A DNA stretch of 64,000 bases from Rhodamnia argentea (Eukaryota; Streptophyta; Magnoliopsida; Myrtales; Myrtaceae). The DNA is taken from positions 1,550,001-1,614,000 of the forward strand of contig NC_063151.1 of the NCBI RefSeq assembly GCF_020921035.1. Reading direction: 5' to 3'. The translations under genes were made by a program, and so were the position numbers. Positions 1 through 10,781 of this stretch are shown piece by piece (positions within the stretch are counted from its first letter, which is position 1; each line of letters starts with the position of its first letter). The notes beneath the pieces are model-generated. The model saw nothing but the letters and a program-made list of their open reading frames with translations, was not told the DNA's origin and did not search any database.

Positions 1-1438
1 CTGAACGTGATGATGCAGATGATCGCCGGAAAGAGGTACTGACGGAATATTTACACATTAATCGCCCTTTCATCCTTAAGGGTTTGAACTTTTAAATTCA
101 ATTAATCCTCTTCTTCTGCGCAGGTACTACAGAGAGAACGTGGGGGAGGTGGAGGAGGCGAGACAGTTCAGGGAGATGGTGACAGAGTCGTTCAGGGTCG
201 GCGGCGCTAGCAACATCGGCGAGTTCTTGCCGTTCCTGAGGTGGATGGGACTGACGGGGGTGGAGGAGAAGCTGATGGAGTTGCAGAAGAAGAGGGATGA
301 GTTCATGCAGAGCTTGATCGACGAGAGACGGAGTGGCGAGGGTGATCAATCGCTGGAGGCGGCGGCGGAAGGAGGGAAGAGGAAAACGTTGATTCAGGTG
401 CTCCTGTCCCTGCAAGCGACGGAGCCAGACTACTACAAAGACGAGACCATCAAGAGCCTTATGCTGGTGAGCCTCTTCACTTTTTCATTTCCTCTGTTTT
501 TTCAGCTGATGAACGGGATGAAATTAATCTATCATCTCTTTAATCTTCTGGAGACCATACAATAAATCTAATACTAAGAAAAACAGAGCACGCCTAAAAT
601 CTTGAATTCTGCTTCATCGTACGCGGAGCTACTGGCACTTTTCGCTGAAGTTAGCGGGTGTTACGCAGATTTACAAGACTGTGACGCTCGATTTACAAAC
701 TTGTTGGAATGATCGTATGACGCAGCGATTATCTTGGAAGCTAGTCACACCTACATCTTATTTCATTAGGAGTTAATTGAAGCGTGAACTGTGATGTATG
801 GTCTTCTCTTTTGGCAGGTTTTGTTACCAGCGGGAACCGATACGTCGGCCGCGACCACGGAATGGGCAATGTCGGCTATGCTAAACCATCCGGAGATCCT
901 GAAGAAGGCACAAGCTGAAATAGACGAGGTCGTGGGTCACGACCGCCTAGTCGGCGAATCGGACTTGCCTAAGCTCCCCTATCTCCACTGCATCATGAAC
1001 GAAACGATGCGCATGTACCCCGTAGGTCCGCTCCTCGTGCCTCACGAATCGGCAGAGGAGTGTCGCGTGGGAGGTTACCGCGTCCCGCGAGGCACGATGC
1101 TCCTGATCAACCTCTTCTCCATACAGAATGATCCCAAGTACTGGCCCGACGCGACGAAATTCAAGCCGGAGAGATTCGAAGGGATGGAAGGCGTGAGAGA
1201 CGGGTACAAGATGATGCCCTTTGGCTCGGGGAGGAGAGGGTGCCCGGGCGAGAACCTCGCCTTGCGCATGGTCGGGCTGACGCTCGGGTCGTTGATCCAG
1301 TGCTTCGAGTGGAACCGGATTAGCGACGAGCCGATCGATATGACGGAAGGGACCGGACTGACCATGCCCAAAGCTCAGCCTTTGTTGGCTAAATGTAGGC
1401 CTCGCTCCTTTACATGGGACCTTCTTTCTCAGGCTTGA
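1..1438 (+). CDS. Cytochrome P450, CYP81-type, 3' part (copy A)
   Basis: This is the 3' part of a microsomal heme monooxygenase; the start lies beyond the window edge. Exons are 1-35, 124-466 and 818-1438, joined by GT-AG introns at the same places as in the intact copy at 13535-15487. The last exon shows the I-helix oxygen-binding motif AGTDTS, the K-helix ETMR, PERF, and the heme-binding FGSGRRGCPGENLA with its cysteine ligand. CYP81 enzymes (CYP71 clan) hydroxylate flavonoids, lignans, glucosinolate precursors or herbicides; the substrate here cannot be read from sequence. No stop or frameshift is visible in the part seen. It differs from copy B at several residues, including Thr instead of Met just after the AGTDTS motif, a substrate-recognition region. 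I infer a functional gene, but the missing first exon could hide damage. Confidence 0.85.
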
Positions 1439-3295
1439 GTCGACGATGACTCAGTTCTCAAGAATGAGTTTGAGATATAGCACTCTGGTGGTGACACAAT
1501 AGTGTTCTTCGTTGAATAAGAAAGTTCGCCATGATTGAAACGAGAGTAGCATCACTGCTATACTCGATATCTCTTAGATTTTCCCGTGGGTGATGAATTT
1601 GTCAAATCTAGAGCAGCTCAAACTGATGGATAAGATCGGTTCGTAAATCATCTTATCCAAATAGTCTCATTTAACATAAATTTAATGAGTTATTTTCGAC
1701 CCAACCCGATTCATATTCTTCAAATATTTTCATATCTAATTCAATTTAAGAAAATCCATGCTCAAATTAAAGTGAGAGTGTAAAGTGATTAAGTAGGATA
1801 ATGAATGAGAGCGATAGAGAGAGCGACGAGAATCATAGAGGCGATTTGAATCTAAGTAAATGACAAATTTATTTACGACTTATTTATGATCTATTTAATA
1901 CTTAATGTAATATTTAAATCTATTTATGATCCATTATTGAATGTAATTAACTCATATAATAACTCGGCTTATTACGTATGAGTTAAGGAAGGAATGTATG
2001 TCTCATTTTGATTATGTTCCTTGTGGTCAAACGCATGATGCATCTTGGAGAATTTAGAGACAAGCACGACTTCTAGGATAGAAATTTGTGCAGTTATCAA
2101 ACGAGTTCTTCTACTCAAAAATTATTTTTAAACATAATCATAACAAAAAATTGTTTTCAACCAGAAATTATTTTTGAGAACAGGAACGTTACGAAACCAA
2201 GCTTTTTAGAATTTAGAGCCGACGATTCATTGACGTGTCGTTAATCTGTCGCTCTCACGATATGAACATGGAACCTCAAATTCTGTCCTTTTTTTTGTTT
2301 TTGGTCTCCAAGACTCCAACTCAGAAACAGTGTTCTGACCCAAAAAAAAAAAAAAGAAAACTTAAACACAGTGGCGAAATCGGATTTAACCTTTTTACAG
2401 CACGCGACGCTACAAGGCGACACAGACGAGTGGGCCCCCTTCTTGTCAGTTTCGAGAAAATAAAAAAAAATATAAAAATGACGAAAATAAAAAGGAGGAT
2501 GCTGACGTCGCACTTCTGTTCATCTGTCCTACCCCCACCCCTAACATCGCTGCAAACCTACTCACCTCTCTCTCTCTCTCTCCCTCTCTCTATTCATATA
2601 ATGCAGACCAAGTTTGACTGAATTTGCATCCGCTTCATTGATCCATGGCCATGGCCAAAAAGTAAAACGAATCAACTCCGTACGTTTACTCGAATATTAG
2701 CTTTAGAAAAACTCCTACGGACGATTCCAAATGTCAAACAGCTGTTATAGTACCCGAGTTTTACCATTTGTGCGATGCGTTCTCGTAACTAGCAACGTAA
2801 ATGTCGTAATACGTCATCATAATCAAGTACGGAAATGTGATAAAACGTCAGATGTTGTATTTAGAAATCTCCCATTCATCGCGTGCTCATCAATGCACCA
2901 TACCAACGTTCAATGGCTTTCCAATTTGCAATTTTTGGGCCTCGATGCGAGCCTCTCTGCCCAGCAACGGCACCGGTGGGCTCAGCATCGGAAGCAATCC
3001 ATGTTATTGTTGTTGTTTCTTATTGAAAATGACCTATGGAGGCAAGTATTTTTCACTCCAGCTCATTTTTATTGAAGTAAAAGTACAGTTTTCACCTTTT
3101 CTAAATTATAACTTTACTACTAGACTTGTTCGTTAATATAGATTGAAAACACAAGTTTTGTTTCATCAAAACTTGAAAAATACTAAGAACATTCCTGGCG
3201 GAATGCGCAGGCATATGTCAAGTTATATACATTTTGAACACTTTTCTTTTTTAGTTTAATTTATATCTTTAATATGCTAGTAAATATTATCTTTC
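1439..3295. repeat. 3' flank of P450 copy A, duplicated at 15488-17785
   Basis: This AT-rich sequence contains no gene that I can see. Two stretches, about 1439-2075 and 2740-3295, match the flank of the second P450 copy nearly base for base. The part between them (about 2075-2735) is unique to this copy. It includes a poly-A run near 2341 and a CT-rich microsatellite near 2568-2590. Homology between the copies stops near 3295. It is best read as the tail of the tandem duplication unit. Confidence 0.75.
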
Positions 3296-3309
3296 TTTTT
3301 TTAATATGT

Positions 3310-3680
3310 CAAATATGATTGTCGAGCGGGGATCCTGCCCCCCAACTGGCACTGCAGCGCATGTGGCGCCGCAACGGTGGGGGCCGCCCCCCGCTTGCGC
3401 CACAGTGCGGCGGTTGTGGGGGCCGCCCTCGCTCAGCGATCATCTTGTCGAGCGGGGATGGCCCCCACCCCCTACCCTACGGTGCCATTATGGGGCCGCA
3501 GCCGCAGGGGGGCCTGGCTCCCACCCCCTATTCCTGCAGCGCCATTATTAGCGCCGCAAGCCGTAGGGGGGCTGCCCCTCCACATGCGCTGCAGCACCAA
3601 TAATGGCGTTGCAACCGTGTGGGGGCCTCCGCAGTGCCTTCACGGGCACTGCATAGTACCCTTCGGCTCTGCTTTTTTAA
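3310..3680. other. GC-rich block with degenerate internal repetition
   Basis: About 370 bases are strongly GC-rich while both flanks are AT-rich. Short phrases recur in altered form, for example CGAGCGGGGAT twice (near 3322 and 3449), and several variants of a gggg-gcc-gc theme. Three reading frames stay open across it, but the predicted proteins are only Pro/Arg/Gly-rich and look like a composition effect. It sits just upstream of the decayed plant-mobile-domain sequence and may be that element's 5' region. Confidence 0.5.
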
Positions 3681-3837
3681 GTAGAGCCGAAGACTCTCAT
3701 CCCTCACCCTCAATTCTCCTCCCTCGATTACTTACTCAACTTTCGCGTTCTTCCTCGATCACTCACTAAAGTTACGAAAATTTGTCGATTCCTCACAATT
3801 CTATTGATATAGCACGGAGGAGTCACATTCAGTAGGG

Positions 3838-6051
3838 GCTTGAGGATGGTTCACTATTTACTTGGCGGGTCCGACATAGATCGCAAGTTTTATGGGACGC
3901 TAAGGTAATTAAGGAATTTAGTATGTTAACTGTCATTTGTAACAACATTATGGAAATTATCATTAATAGTTCATGTAACATTTCTCGGATGCCTGCGATT
4001 GCGGTCCTTAGATGTCGGTGAGCGGCGCTACACGTAGGTGAACTTGATTCGCGCATAGTCCCTTATCCGCAAGATTCGGGATTTTACGGTGTTTATAAGA
4101 TAGGATTTGTCCGACTTGATTAGCATTTGATTACGGTATTGGTCGAGCAATGGAGGCCCGAGACCCATACCTTTCATATACCGGAAGGTGAAGTTACGAT
4201 CACACCGAAGGATATTACGATGATTACGAGGCTTCCTATCAATGGACTTACAATTACCGACCCTCTTGATTGGAATTGGAGCGCTCTCTGTGATCAATCG
4301 CTTAGTGCTTGACCAGCTCAATTGCGCGGCACGCAGATAAATTTAATATGGTTGAGTGAAAACTTTCATCATCTTTCAGAATATGCCGATGACATCACCG
4401 TATTGCATCATGTTAGCGCATTCATTCTCCGCTTGATTAGAGGATCTATTTTCACGGACAAATCAAGTGTCCGGGTTAGTTTTCTATTTCGCCCACTATT
4501 GGCGAACATCGAGGCCCCTACGCGATGCGGTTGGGGTTCGGTAGCACTAGCGTGGTTGTATCGGGAGCTATGCCGTGCAACCGACCCGGATGCGAAGCAA
4601 ATGGGCGTGCCCTACATGTACCGCAGATTTGGACGTGGGAGCGTTTCAAATGTGTTTCCTCTAGTCTGACTTTCGGTGCTCCTTTCCCACATGCACCTTT
4701 CGATAGTCGGTATGTGATATATTGCCTTTTTCGGTTCGTGCGTCATTAATTCTTTGCGGTGCGTATAATACATTAAAATCTAAAGTTTTATGTTTCTACA
4801 AGTGGAGTCGAGGCCGAACTACAAGCGACGTCCCCACACATGCTGTGACACATCCGCACTACCAACTTGATCGAATGGGGTTCGAAGATGTAAGTAATGA
4901 TAGCAACAAGCGGGTTTAATATCATGTTACATTTTAAATTGATTTTTTGTTTAATTTAATATATTTCATTGCGATAACGGATTACTTATGAGCCGTATGA
5001 GGGCATTGAAGTAGATGTACCAGATCACTGCCTATAGGGATAACACTGTTGGAGGGCGAAGGTCCTACTCATCTGTCATCGGATAGTTGAGTGGCACTAT
5101 CCAGACCGAGTATTTCGGCGGTTTAGTTCGTAGTAGCCAATACCTAGGAATCCTCACGATCATACTGTCTTGCATGGTCTTGATAACACGCCACCCATGA
5201 CGGATTGGGCGAATAAGTACGGATGGTGGATCGATTTATGGAATAGACGTGCCGAACGTATAATCCGGGGTAGAAATACAACGGAAGCACTCCACTTTCA
5301 TTCGGGATATATGGAATGGTTACGTCGACATACATGGAAGTGGATTTCTATTGCGGGAGCTGCAATAGGTTCAACGGTTCGTACAAATACTTTCAATTTA
5401 TTTCATTACTTATTTTCAAGTAACATAAATTATTGTCATTTGATAACTTTTGTTAATTTTGATATCATTACTAGGGTGACGGCGTCGAACGGATCATACA
5501 TATCATGGATTCGGTCGGTCCATCTCTTGATGCTTGGGAAGAAGTGAGGATGATAGCTAGGGCAATGTTATATGCCCGGAATGAGGAGATGCAGCTAACA
5601 ATGATGCCAGCCTCTAACCAAGCAACTATAACAACACCCGTTAGGTCGAATGAGGAGGATGACCCCCCCGAGACCGTTTAATCGACCCGGAGAACTCCTC
5701 GAGCTCATCCAAATGATGATGTCGTCCCGTATTCCATGGAATATCATACAACAGATTTCGCTCCCGAGTTCACTCCGGGATTCAGCCAACATTTCGATGC
5801 GGGGTTCAACCAGTTTGTCGGAACATTTGATGGTCAACATCCGGAGACTCCGGCTAGTTCTCCTTCATAATATGGACTCGATTTCTCTCATTTTTATCCA
5901 ATCCCTCCTACAGACGGATATGACATATTTTCACAAGATATGCCTTCATCATCGACACATCCTACTCGACCGGACCCTCGTTCTTGTTGGTATAACATTA
6001 GGCCTCCCGATCAACAGAGACAACCTCATTTCGGAACATGAGGTCATGTAA
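3838..6051 (+). pseudogene. Decayed plant mobile domain (PMD/MAIN-like) gene or element
   Basis: Scattered frames match the plant mobile domain, found in MAIN/MAIL proteins, in loci annotated as 'protein phosphatase 7 long form homolog', and in several transposons. Recognisable pieces in order are HRSQVLWDAK (about 3875), LVEQWRPETHTFHIPEGE (about 4140), ITRLPINGL (4223), RCGWGSVALAWLYRELCR (4526-4580), YEPYEGIEVDVPDH (about 4990), DWANKYGWWIDLWNRRAERI (5200-5260) and a low-complexity C-terminal tail (5480-6040). Pieces lie in different frames, some separated by plausible introns and others by in-frame stops such as those at about 4311 and 5679. The copy is therefore non-functional. Whether it is a dead host gene or a transposon passenger cannot be told. 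No terminal inverted repeats or target duplication were found. Confidence 0.75.
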
Positions 6052-6201
6052 GAAGACAGCATCATTAGTACATGTAATTGCAGTTAACTTGTTATCTATT
6101 ATGAAGATTTCATACTTTTTGTATATCTTAAGCAATTAAATATTGATAATTATATTACAAGAATGAGCTTTAAAAGAACAAAATTATAAATCAAACATTA
6201 T

Positions 6202-9200
6202 TGTTGACACCTAAATGTTGGCAATCTTTTTTTTAGTCATTAATTAGGAACTAACCTTAGTTCCTAAGAAAAATAATTAAATCATCTTGCATATAGTTTC
6301 CACTCATTTTATTTTATTTTGTTTTATTTGGCATGCATAAATTTACGTTTTTATTGGACCGATGGTGGATGATCTGGACTTAAGTTTTCTTGACGAAACA
6401 TGCGAAGGCATAAAATTCGAAGAAGCTCATAATGATCGAAACTACCATGTGATTCATATTCTGCTCAATAATTCGGTTATTATAAAATAGTGGGCACTCG
6501 ATAGAAAAATTCCCTCTTTGATGTTTCTCTCTCTACTAACAAACTGTGAGAGGTGGTTTTTCACACGTTCAAATCCCAAAAGAGAAGAAATATCAATCTT
6601 GCCAAATCATGGAGGTTGAGGATTATTAGGTGAAATATTCTGCAAGGTATCTTTGTTTCAACAGATCAACTCAAGCCTATAAAAGGACATTGAAGGCTTC
6701 GTCCAGGGGAGAGGAGGATAGTGCAGAAAAGTCAGGGAGAGGGCTCATTGAAAAAGAAAGAGGTGGAGGCTTTCGTTGAAAAAAGGGGAGTGTCCAGAGT
6801 GGTACACGGTCAAAGAGAGAAGGGAGAGAGAGAGGTCATTTCATGTGACCACATGAAAGAAAACTGAGGAAAAAGTTAGACACTAATATTTATGACACTG
6901 AAGGTTGTTTTAGCCCAGATAATTTAGGAACACACCAAATAGACACTAATCATCTCAATTTATTGGTGTTGATTTGTCAACCTCTCAAGAAGGTAAATTA
7001 AATATGCTATTCCACTCCATAAAATAAGAGAATATAAATATTATCTATTCAGGTTAATGACCTTTTGAATTTCATCTTTGGCCTCAACTTAGATTTGATT
7101 TTTCTCATCGACTGAGTTCGAGAGCGTGTAGTCAAGGAAAGCAAGCGTAATCTGTAAATCTTACACGTATAGCTCTCTTCTCGACAAAAGGAGTCACCGA
7201 CCACCACGAACAGCACCACCGAAATCAGCCCTAAGCCGCAAGCACTACCTTAATCCGAGTCCCCACTTTGCCCGAAGCCCTATCGTTTGAGTCATCCAAG
7301 ATCCACTCGATCCGCCATTCCGATAAGGTTCGAATTTAGGAGCTTAATCATATTGACACATAACAATTAATCAATTTTATTTTTTTAAAAAAATTATTTA
7401 AAAAATCCATAAAAACAAAAGAAAAAAAAAGTCAATTGCCTAGAGTAAGGGACTACTTTTTAACCAAAAATATTTTTTCATATTTTCGCATTTTTTAATA
7501 TTTTTGAAAATAAAAAATCCTTGAAAAATCAAGAAAAATAGCATTTGAGGCTGCAAGAATTACACAAAAATAGTCAATTTTTTTTTTATTTCCTTTTCAT
7601 TTTGGCCTCTTAAAGTTTGAAAATTTTAAGTTGGAAACATAATGACAGAAAGATGAGCTCAACCATCTTCTCCAAAAAGACGCCGACATTGCTAAGGTTG
7701 GTATGACGTTGTATTTTCCAAAAGCCAAACAGGTCACATAATCCTCCCAAGTCAACAGTTCCAGGTCATTGACATACCATGCTTAACTGGCAATTGAAAG
7801 GCAGACCTAAAAATAGAATATGATGCTGGAAGAAAATGCGACAATGACTATGCAAGAGAAGCTTTTCTTCCCTTCCCACTGAATCATGGAACAGACCATG
7901 CAATTGCATCAATTTAAATGCACAATATATAGAATAGTGTTTCCTTTTGTCGGTACAGAGCTAGGCCGAATTACGAAGATTGCATTTTTTTTGTACACAA
8001 GCGGCTGGCTTGATGAATTCAAACAAATTTCATCCCCTATAAAGATAGAGACTATCTAAAACTTAACTGTCAAAACAAGGAGTTTTCTCACCCCAAAAAA
8101 AATCGTCGGTTGTGCGATTGGGGAGGTTGTTTATCAAGTACAAACGTAAACCACGTCACCGTGATTTCGTGGTGATCGTGCCTCCCGTCTTCACGCTCAT
8201 CCACCACGCGTCCTCCGATGCCCATATAGCGCCATTCCTTTGAGCATCGTCGAGCACCACTTAGTCGTGCCGACATCGCCAAACTAGCTGCGATCCTACG
8301 GTTGATCCGGTCCCGCCATTGCAGCCCCAAGCTCGTCTTGTCCCGATCCCGTCGTCACCGCGTTGCCCGAGGAGTCCCTCATCAAAGCCAGAGCAGATCT
8401 GCACAACGGTTATTTCCCAAGCCAGCGGCAAATTCGAAGTGTTATCTCGTGAATCGGGTGAAAAAAGTCAAATTTGGAAAGCGAATTTGCGAGTTTAGTG
8501 GATATCTCTTTTTTTAAAAATACAGGTTGATCGGGAAAATTTTATTTTCCTAATCCGCAACTTCCCATACGAGCAAGGGTTTGAACTCAATTGCTAATCG
8601 CACGATTACGAATTAAAATTTGACTCAAATATTCACGAAAATATTTTCAAAATCGATTGACATATCCACTTTCTTGATTGATTTGATTGGCATATGTCTT
8701 TAGAATGAATTTTCTCTTGTGTGATATTTAAAATTCTGAAAGATATTGCGTTGAATCAATTATCATGTTTAGATAAATTTGCATCATTAAATTAGAATCA
8801 TGTAGATATTTGCACGTTTAATTTAATTTTAGAATAATTTAATTTAGATTTGCATTTCGGGATAGAATCTACATATTTGAGTTGACTCTCATGTCTAAAA
8901 TAATTCATCTTTAATATGTTAGGGATTAGGCAAACTTAAACCCTAAAATATGCAAGGTAATTATCTTTAGGTATAGTTTTATTTAGGGTCGTTTATTAAT
9001 CCGAAAATAAAAAAAAATCAAAACAATCTTGCCATGTCATTTGCATGATAGGTTTAGATCATATAGAACCTGCATGTTTAGGTCTTTAATTCATACGTCA
9101 TATAGTTAATTTAATTAGATTATAATCGCATGCCCTCTAAATTAGTCATGTAGTTTAATTAAATTCACATGCATTCTTAGGATAGTTTGCATTTACTTAT

Positions 9201-9690
9201 GTCATTGCATTTAGAATGATTTCATGCATCGCATTTAGTTTATTTTCCATTAAAAAGCGAAAATCCAAAAGCTAGAACAATTTGCCTTGGCGCATGCTTC
9301 CCGCAATTACCTTGACTTCTGAATGTTCAATTAATTGATTGTGCAATTGCATGATAACCTTTGTTAGTGACTTAAGTTAAAATCAATTAACATTGCTTCA
9401 CAAAATTCATTTTCATGAAATAAAATGGCACCGAAAAGGCGTTAGAGTAATCTAGCGTAATCAAGTCCCGGACTTAGAATCTCTGGTTCATAGAAGTAAT
9501 TTAGTTCTCCCACTAATTTACTTAAGTTTCTAATCGACCTACCAAAAATGATTAGTGACGACTCCGATTCAAATATCTTTGCATATTAAGTTGCGATTTA
9601 GTATGGACTTGAGAGAAGTCGAGTTAGGTTAGTTGAATAATTGACATGATAATCTATTAGCCTAAATTTTTCAAATTTTAGGTCGCGAAA
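6202..9690 (+). mobile_element. Probable solo LTR of a Ty3/gypsy retrotransposon
   Basis: The segment opens with TGTTGACACC, a start typical of long plant Ty3/gypsy LTRs. Near 9470-9565 it carries the order seen at the 3' end of such LTRs: a gaatctctggttc phrase, a tctcccac phrase, then a version of attagtggcgactcc. The same order occurs at 44955-45060. In between I see no gag, protease, reverse transcriptase or integrase frame, so a solo LTR of about 3.4 kb is the best reading. The right edge is uncertain because no clear CA end or target duplication was found. Short open frames inside (for example 8088-8330 minus) have no recognisable content. Confidence 0.4.
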
Positions 9691-9840
9691 ATTATAAACA
9701 TAAAAAACATATGAAATTAAAATGAACAAAAAAAAAAAATCAAATGGCGGATCGAGTTTGTGGCGAGCTGGTTGTCGAGACCCCCGATCGGCAGAGTGAC
9801 CGCTGAGCGACATATGATCTGGTAAATAAAAAAAATTGAC

Positions 9841-10781
9841 ACCTGGTTTGGTAATTATATTCTTTTTTCCACCAGGTTTGGAAAAAAGCCCTTCTTCTTC
9901 TGTTTTCTCATCTTCATCATCTTGTACTTCCTCACAAACCAACTCCTCCGGCAAAACAAGAACCTCCCACCAAGCCTTTCCTATTACCTCCCCATCATAG
10001 GCCACCTGTACCTCTTCAAGAAACCCATCCACCGAGCCTTTGCAGACCTTGCCCACCGCTATGGTCCGGTCCTGTCCATGCAATTCGGGTCCTGCCCAAT
10101 CGTCCTCATCTCCTCCCCCTTAGCGGCAGAGGAGTGCTTCACCAGGAATGACATGGTCTTCGCCAACCGCCCCCGGCTACTGGCGGGGAAACACCTTGGC
10201 TACAACTACACCACCCTCATGTGGGCCCCCTACGGTGACCACTGCCGCAACCTGAGACGCATGGCTTCGGCGGAGATATTCTCCTCCCATTGCTTGCAGA
10301 TGTCATATAGCATCCGTGTTGAGGAGGTCAGGTCATTGGTCGCCACCTTCTCCGAGCATCGGAGAGCAAAGAGTTTGGGACCGAGGAGATGAAGACGTTG
10401 TTTTTCGAGCTAACACTGAATGTCATGATGAGGATGGTCGCCGGGAAACGGTACTATGGAGAGAAATCGGAGGAATTTGAGGAGGCCAGGAAGTTCAAGG
10501 AGATTGTAGCAGACATGTTCCAGTTAAGCGGGGCCACGAACATGGTCGATTTCCTGCCCGTTTTAAAGTGGCTTGGCGTGAGCAGTACCAAGAGGAAACA
10601 GGTCATATTGTAGGAAAAGAGGGACAGATTCTTGCAGAATCTGATTGAAGAACAAAGGTCAACGAGGCGGCTTTCGATAAGTGAAGCTGCGAGCAAAACA
10701 ATGATCGGCGTTCTACTGTCACACCAAGAAGCAGAGCCCGAGTACTACACCGATGGAATCATCAGAGGAATGATTCAGGTA
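9841..10781 (+). pseudogene. Decayed CYP81-type P450 between the two good copies
   Basis: The N-terminal half of a CYP81 protein is readable: proline hinge, LPIIGHLYLFKKPIHR, the ANRPRLLAGKHLGYNYTT stretch, and the C-helix with Trp changed to Cys (GDHCRNLRR). Several lesions are visible. There is no in-frame ATG between the stop at 9823 and the start of homology. A frameshift lies near 10355-10370. A TAG stop at about 10611 interrupts the helix before EKRDRF. The final exon with the AGTDTS and heme motifs is absent downstream. The splice donor of the second intron (about 10779, CAG|GTAAGC) is still intact. Unlike its two neighbours it reads straight through AGKRYYGE without the first intron. 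It is a dead tandem duplicate, probably older than the A/B pair. Confidence 0.85.

Noticed and set aside
3306..3769. Open frames of 81-130 codons in the GC-rich block
   Set aside because: All three frames are open for composition reasons; the products are Pro/Arg/Gly-rich and share nothing with known proteins.
9598..10083. 161-codon minus-strand open frame over the decayed P450
   Set aside because: It is the complement of the P450 exon plus adjacent non-coding DNA; it contains no domain.
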